Origin: Rhizobiaceae bacterium
GTDB taxonomy: Bacteria; Pseudomonadota; Alphaproteobacteria; Rhizobiales; Rhizobiaceae
DNA: 8,597 bases
Reading direction: 5' to 3'
NCBI GenBank assembly: GCA_913776675.1
Contig: CAJYRE010000176.1
Location: 1-8,597, forward strand
The position numbers and the translations under genes were made by a program. Positions 7,193 through 8,597 of this stretch are shown here, one piece after another (the stretch's first letter is position 1; every line of letters begins with the position of its first letter). The notes under the pieces were generated by a model. It was given only the letters and a program-made list of their open reading frames with translations. It did not search any database and was not told the DNA's origin.

Positions 7193-7208
7193 ACTGAAAC
7201 GTTGCCGT
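7193..7208. promoter_or_regulatory. Candidate LacI-family operator in front of the binding-protein gene
   Basis: The 16-bp segment is an imperfect palindrome centred on AACGTT, with six of eight positions paired (central CG at 7200-7201). A palindrome with a central CG is the usual form of LacI-family operators. It lies 16-31 nt upstream of the binding-protein ATG, a place where a bound repressor would block transcription start or early elongation. The extended sequence 7197-7215 matches 7489-7507 near the regulator at 14 of 19 positions. Confidence 0.5.
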
Positions 7209-7211
7209 AAA

Positions 7212-7240
7212 AACCTATGTCAAAGATTCAGAAGGCGCAA
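7212..7240 (-). promoter_or_regulatory. Possible promoter region of the binding-protein operon
   Basis: On the minus strand a perfect TTGACA (7223-7218) is present, but no acceptable -10 follows at 16-18 nt. An alternative reading is TTGCGC (7240-7235), a 17-nt spacer and TAGGTT (7217-7212), matching three of six bases in each box. That would put the start near 7205, inside the AACGTT palindrome. The sequence does not decide between them, so the exact promoter is uncertain. Confidence 0.25.
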
Positions 7241-7293
7241 CCAAAAAGATAAAAAATATTTACGATTGGTTCAGACATGAAAATCACGGACGG

Positions 7294-7360
7294 AAAAATT
7301 TCAAAAATATCAAAAAAATACGAGATTTTGCGCTGCAAAATTGTCAAAAATCCAAAAAAA
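7294..7360. other. Phased A-tracts, likely curved DNA in the divergent control region
   Basis: Runs of A (or T) occur at 7294-7298, 7303-7307, 7312-7318, 7326-7329 (T), 7337-7340, 7346-7350 and 7354-7360. Their centres step by 9 to about 13 bp, averaging close to one helical turn. Phased A-tracts bend DNA. The segment sits in the middle of the 416-bp gap between the two divergent genes, where it could aid repressor looping, act as an upstream promoter element, or be bound by a nucleoid protein. No gene is supported in this gap. Confidence 0.6.
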
Positions 7361-7450
7361 TCTGTAGTTTCGTTGATTTTGTCACGGTGCAGCATTGCAA
7401 AAGCAAAATAAGACACAACTGATATTAAGCATCTAAAAATTGTATTTATG

Positions 7451-7479
7451 TGGAAATACCGTGATTTTATCGCTAGACT
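7451..7479 (+). promoter_or_regulatory. Possible promoter of the LacI regulator gene
   Basis: TGGAAA (7451-7456) and TAGACT (7474-7479) are separated by 17 nt and match four of six bases of each sigma-70 box. Transcription would begin near 7486, exactly where the AACGTT palindrome starts, which would suit autorepression. The match is only moderate. Confidence 0.35.
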
Positions 7480-7485
7480 CTCCAC

Positions 7486-7499
7486 CTACAACGTTGCAG
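7486..7499. promoter_or_regulatory. Candidate LacI-family operator in front of the regulator gene
   Basis: CTACAACGTTGCAG is palindromic at six of seven paired positions, around the same AACGTT core as the site near the binding-protein gene. It lies 95 nt upstream of the regulator ATG and at the predicted transcription start. This is the expected place for an autoregulatory operator. The two operators are about 292 bp apart, centre to centre, a spacing compatible with DNA looping by a tetrameric repressor. Confidence 0.5.
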
Positions 7500-7568
7500 T
7501 TTACACCTCTTAGGCCGCATTCAAGCCCTTTATCTTTTCCTTGCGAAGAGAGGCCAGAGACGTGTAAA
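7500..7568 (+). other. Imperfect long inverted repeat in the leader of the LacI gene
   Basis: Positions 7500-7516 pair with 7552-7568: TTTACAC with GTGTAAA, a mismatch, three pairs, a G-U pair, a mismatch, then GGCC with GGCC. That is 14 Watson-Crick pairs and one wobble over 17 positions, around a 35-nt loop. If transcription begins near 7486, the whole structure is in the 5' leader, ending 25 nt before the start codon. It could be an RNA stem-loop or a pair of protein-binding half-sites. No known riboswitch was recognised. Confidence 0.4.
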
Positions 7569-7593
7569 GACGCAATTTTAGGGTGGACATTCC

Positions 7594-8597
7594 ATGGATG
7601 ATGATCTGAAACAAAGCTCTACACCTCAGCCTCTGTCCATGTCCTCCAGAGAGCGCCCAACCCTGAAAACCATAGCCTTCATGACCGGGCTTGGCATCAC
7701 CACAGTCTCGCGGGCCTTGAAAGATGCGCCTGATATTGGTGCAGAAACCAAGCAGCGCGTGAATATGGTGGCGCGTCAGCTTGGCTATCAGCCCAACCGG
7801 GCCGGGGTGCGGTTAAGAACCGGCAAAACCAATGTAATTGCGCTGATCCTGAGCATTGATGAAGAAATCATGGGCTTCAGCAGCCAAATGGTTTTTGGCG
7901 TCTCCGAAGTGCTGTCCAACACCCCCTATCATATTGTTGTAACACCGCATTCCCACAGCAAAGACCCCATGCAGGCCGTGCGCTATATTCTGGATACCGG
8001 CTCTGCGGATGGCGTGATCATTTCTCGCACAGAACCGGATGATGCCCGCATCAAACTGCTGCTGGAGCGAGGCATGCCGTTTGCGGCGCATGGGCGCACG
8101 GCGTCTGGCGCAATTCACCCCTATCATGATTTTGACAATGAAACTTTCGCCCGTCAGGCCGTGGAAAAACTGGCGCAACGGGGCCGAAAGCGCATAGCAT
8201 TGCTGGCCCCGCCGAGCAAATTGACCTATTACACCCACACACGCGATGGATTTCGCGCAGGCCTTCGCGCACTCGGCCTCACAGAAGTTCCTTTTGATAT
8301 TGACATTGACGCCTCATTGGAAACCATCCGCAAGGCTACCGAGGAATTGATGCGTCTGCCCGACGCCCCCGATGGCATTGTCTGTTCTGCAGGCAGCGCC
8401 GCTATTGCACTTCATGCTGGCATTGAAGCGGCTGGCAAGCGTCTTGGCTACGATCTCGATCTGGTTTCAAAAGAATCTGTGCCGATCCTCAACTGGATCA
8501 ATCCGGAAATCATCACCGCGCAGGAAGATTTCCGCATTGCGGGACGTGAACTGGCAAAAGCCGTGATTGCCAGCATCGACGGCATGGCACCGGAGCT
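7594..8597 (+). CDS. LacI-family transcriptional regulator, C-terminus cut by window end
   Basis: This is the likely local repressor. The frame stays open from the ATG to the window end (334 codons plus two bases). LacI proteins are usually about 330-360 residues, so only a short tail is missing. Residues 23-56 form the helix-turn-helix, with the diagnostic TTVSRAL at 36-42, followed by the hinge region YQPNRAGVRLRTGKT (65-79). Residues from about 80 on form the periplasmic-binding-like effector domain, including HDFDNETFARQAVEKLAQRG and GFRAGLRALGL segments typical of LacI effector domains. The hinge reads AGVRL where many LacI proteins have an A-R pair; I believe this is common in rhizobial relatives. 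AGGGTGG lies 7 nt before the ATG. Met16 has no ribosome-binding site. Divergent placement beside a sugar-binding protein gene points to control of this locus by the imported sugar or its breakdown product. Confidence 0.93.
   Translation, partial: MDDDLKQSSTPQPLSMSSRERPTLKTIAFMTGLGITTVSRALKDAPDIGAETKQRVNMVARQLGYQPNRAGVRLRTGKTNVIALILSIDEEIMGFSSQMVFGVSEVLSNTPYHIVVTPHSHSKDPMQAVRYILDTGSADGVIISRTEPDDARIKLLLERGMPFAAHGRTASGAIHPYHDFDNETFARQAVEKLAQRGRKRIALLAPPSKLTYYTHTRDGFRAGLRALGLTEVPFDIDIDASLETIRKATEELMRLPDAPDGIVCSAGSAAIALHAGIEAAGKRLGYDLDLVSKESVPILNWINPEIITAQEDFRIAGRELAKAVIASIDGMAPE

Noticed and set aside
7228..7485. 85-codon minus-strand open frame in the divergent gap
   Set aside because: It starts with GTG without a ribosome-binding site, is rich in Phe, Ile and Ser as expected from AT-rich DNA, and overlaps the candidate promoters and operators.

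Overview
The window looks like chromosomal or large-replicon DNA from an alphaproteobacterium of the order Rhizobiales, most likely Rhizobiaceae (Rhizobium/Agrobacterium type). This rests on the style of the sugar ABC transporter and LacI regulator and on a repeat of a kind very common between rhizobial genes (about 2683-2884). The assignment is an inference, since no search was run. It is an inducible carbohydrate-uptake and glycoside-cleavage locus.

Layout. Six genes run on the minus strand, in transcription order from right to left: a periplasmic sugar-binding protein (5942-7177), a stable hairpin (5879-5907), two inner-membrane permeases (4918-5820 and 3987-4925, overlapping by 8 nt), the transport ATPase (2901-3983, 3 nt after the permease), a 202-bp inverted-repeat element (2683-2884), a cytoplasmic GH2 beta-mannosidase (186-2627), and the first 41 codons of a xylose-isomerase-like TIM-barrel sugar isomerase/epimerase (1-125). 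One gene runs on the plus strand, divergently from the binding protein: a LacI-family repressor (7594 to the window end), cut just before its C-terminus.

How they work together. The binding protein and permease pair resemble GtsABC-type glucose/mannose CUT1 systems. They would bring a mannose-containing glycoside or short beta-manno-oligosaccharide across the inner membrane, powered by the ATPase. The beta-mannosidase has no signal peptide and would release mannose in the cytoplasm, and the isomerase-like enzyme would act on the product. The LacI protein is the obvious local regulator.

The 416-bp divergent control region (7178-7593) is much more AT-rich than the genes. It holds two related copies of an AACGTT-centred palindrome, one just upstream of each divergent gene, together with A-tracts phased at about 10 bp (likely bent DNA) and a long imperfect inverted repeat in the regulator's leader. 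A third AACGTTG lies upstream of the beta-mannosidase. By eye these are the only AACGTT hexamers in the window, and all three are intergenic.

The genes are ordinary members of well-known families. The points that deserve a second look are regulatory and structural, and I see no evidence for a new enzymatic or defence system.
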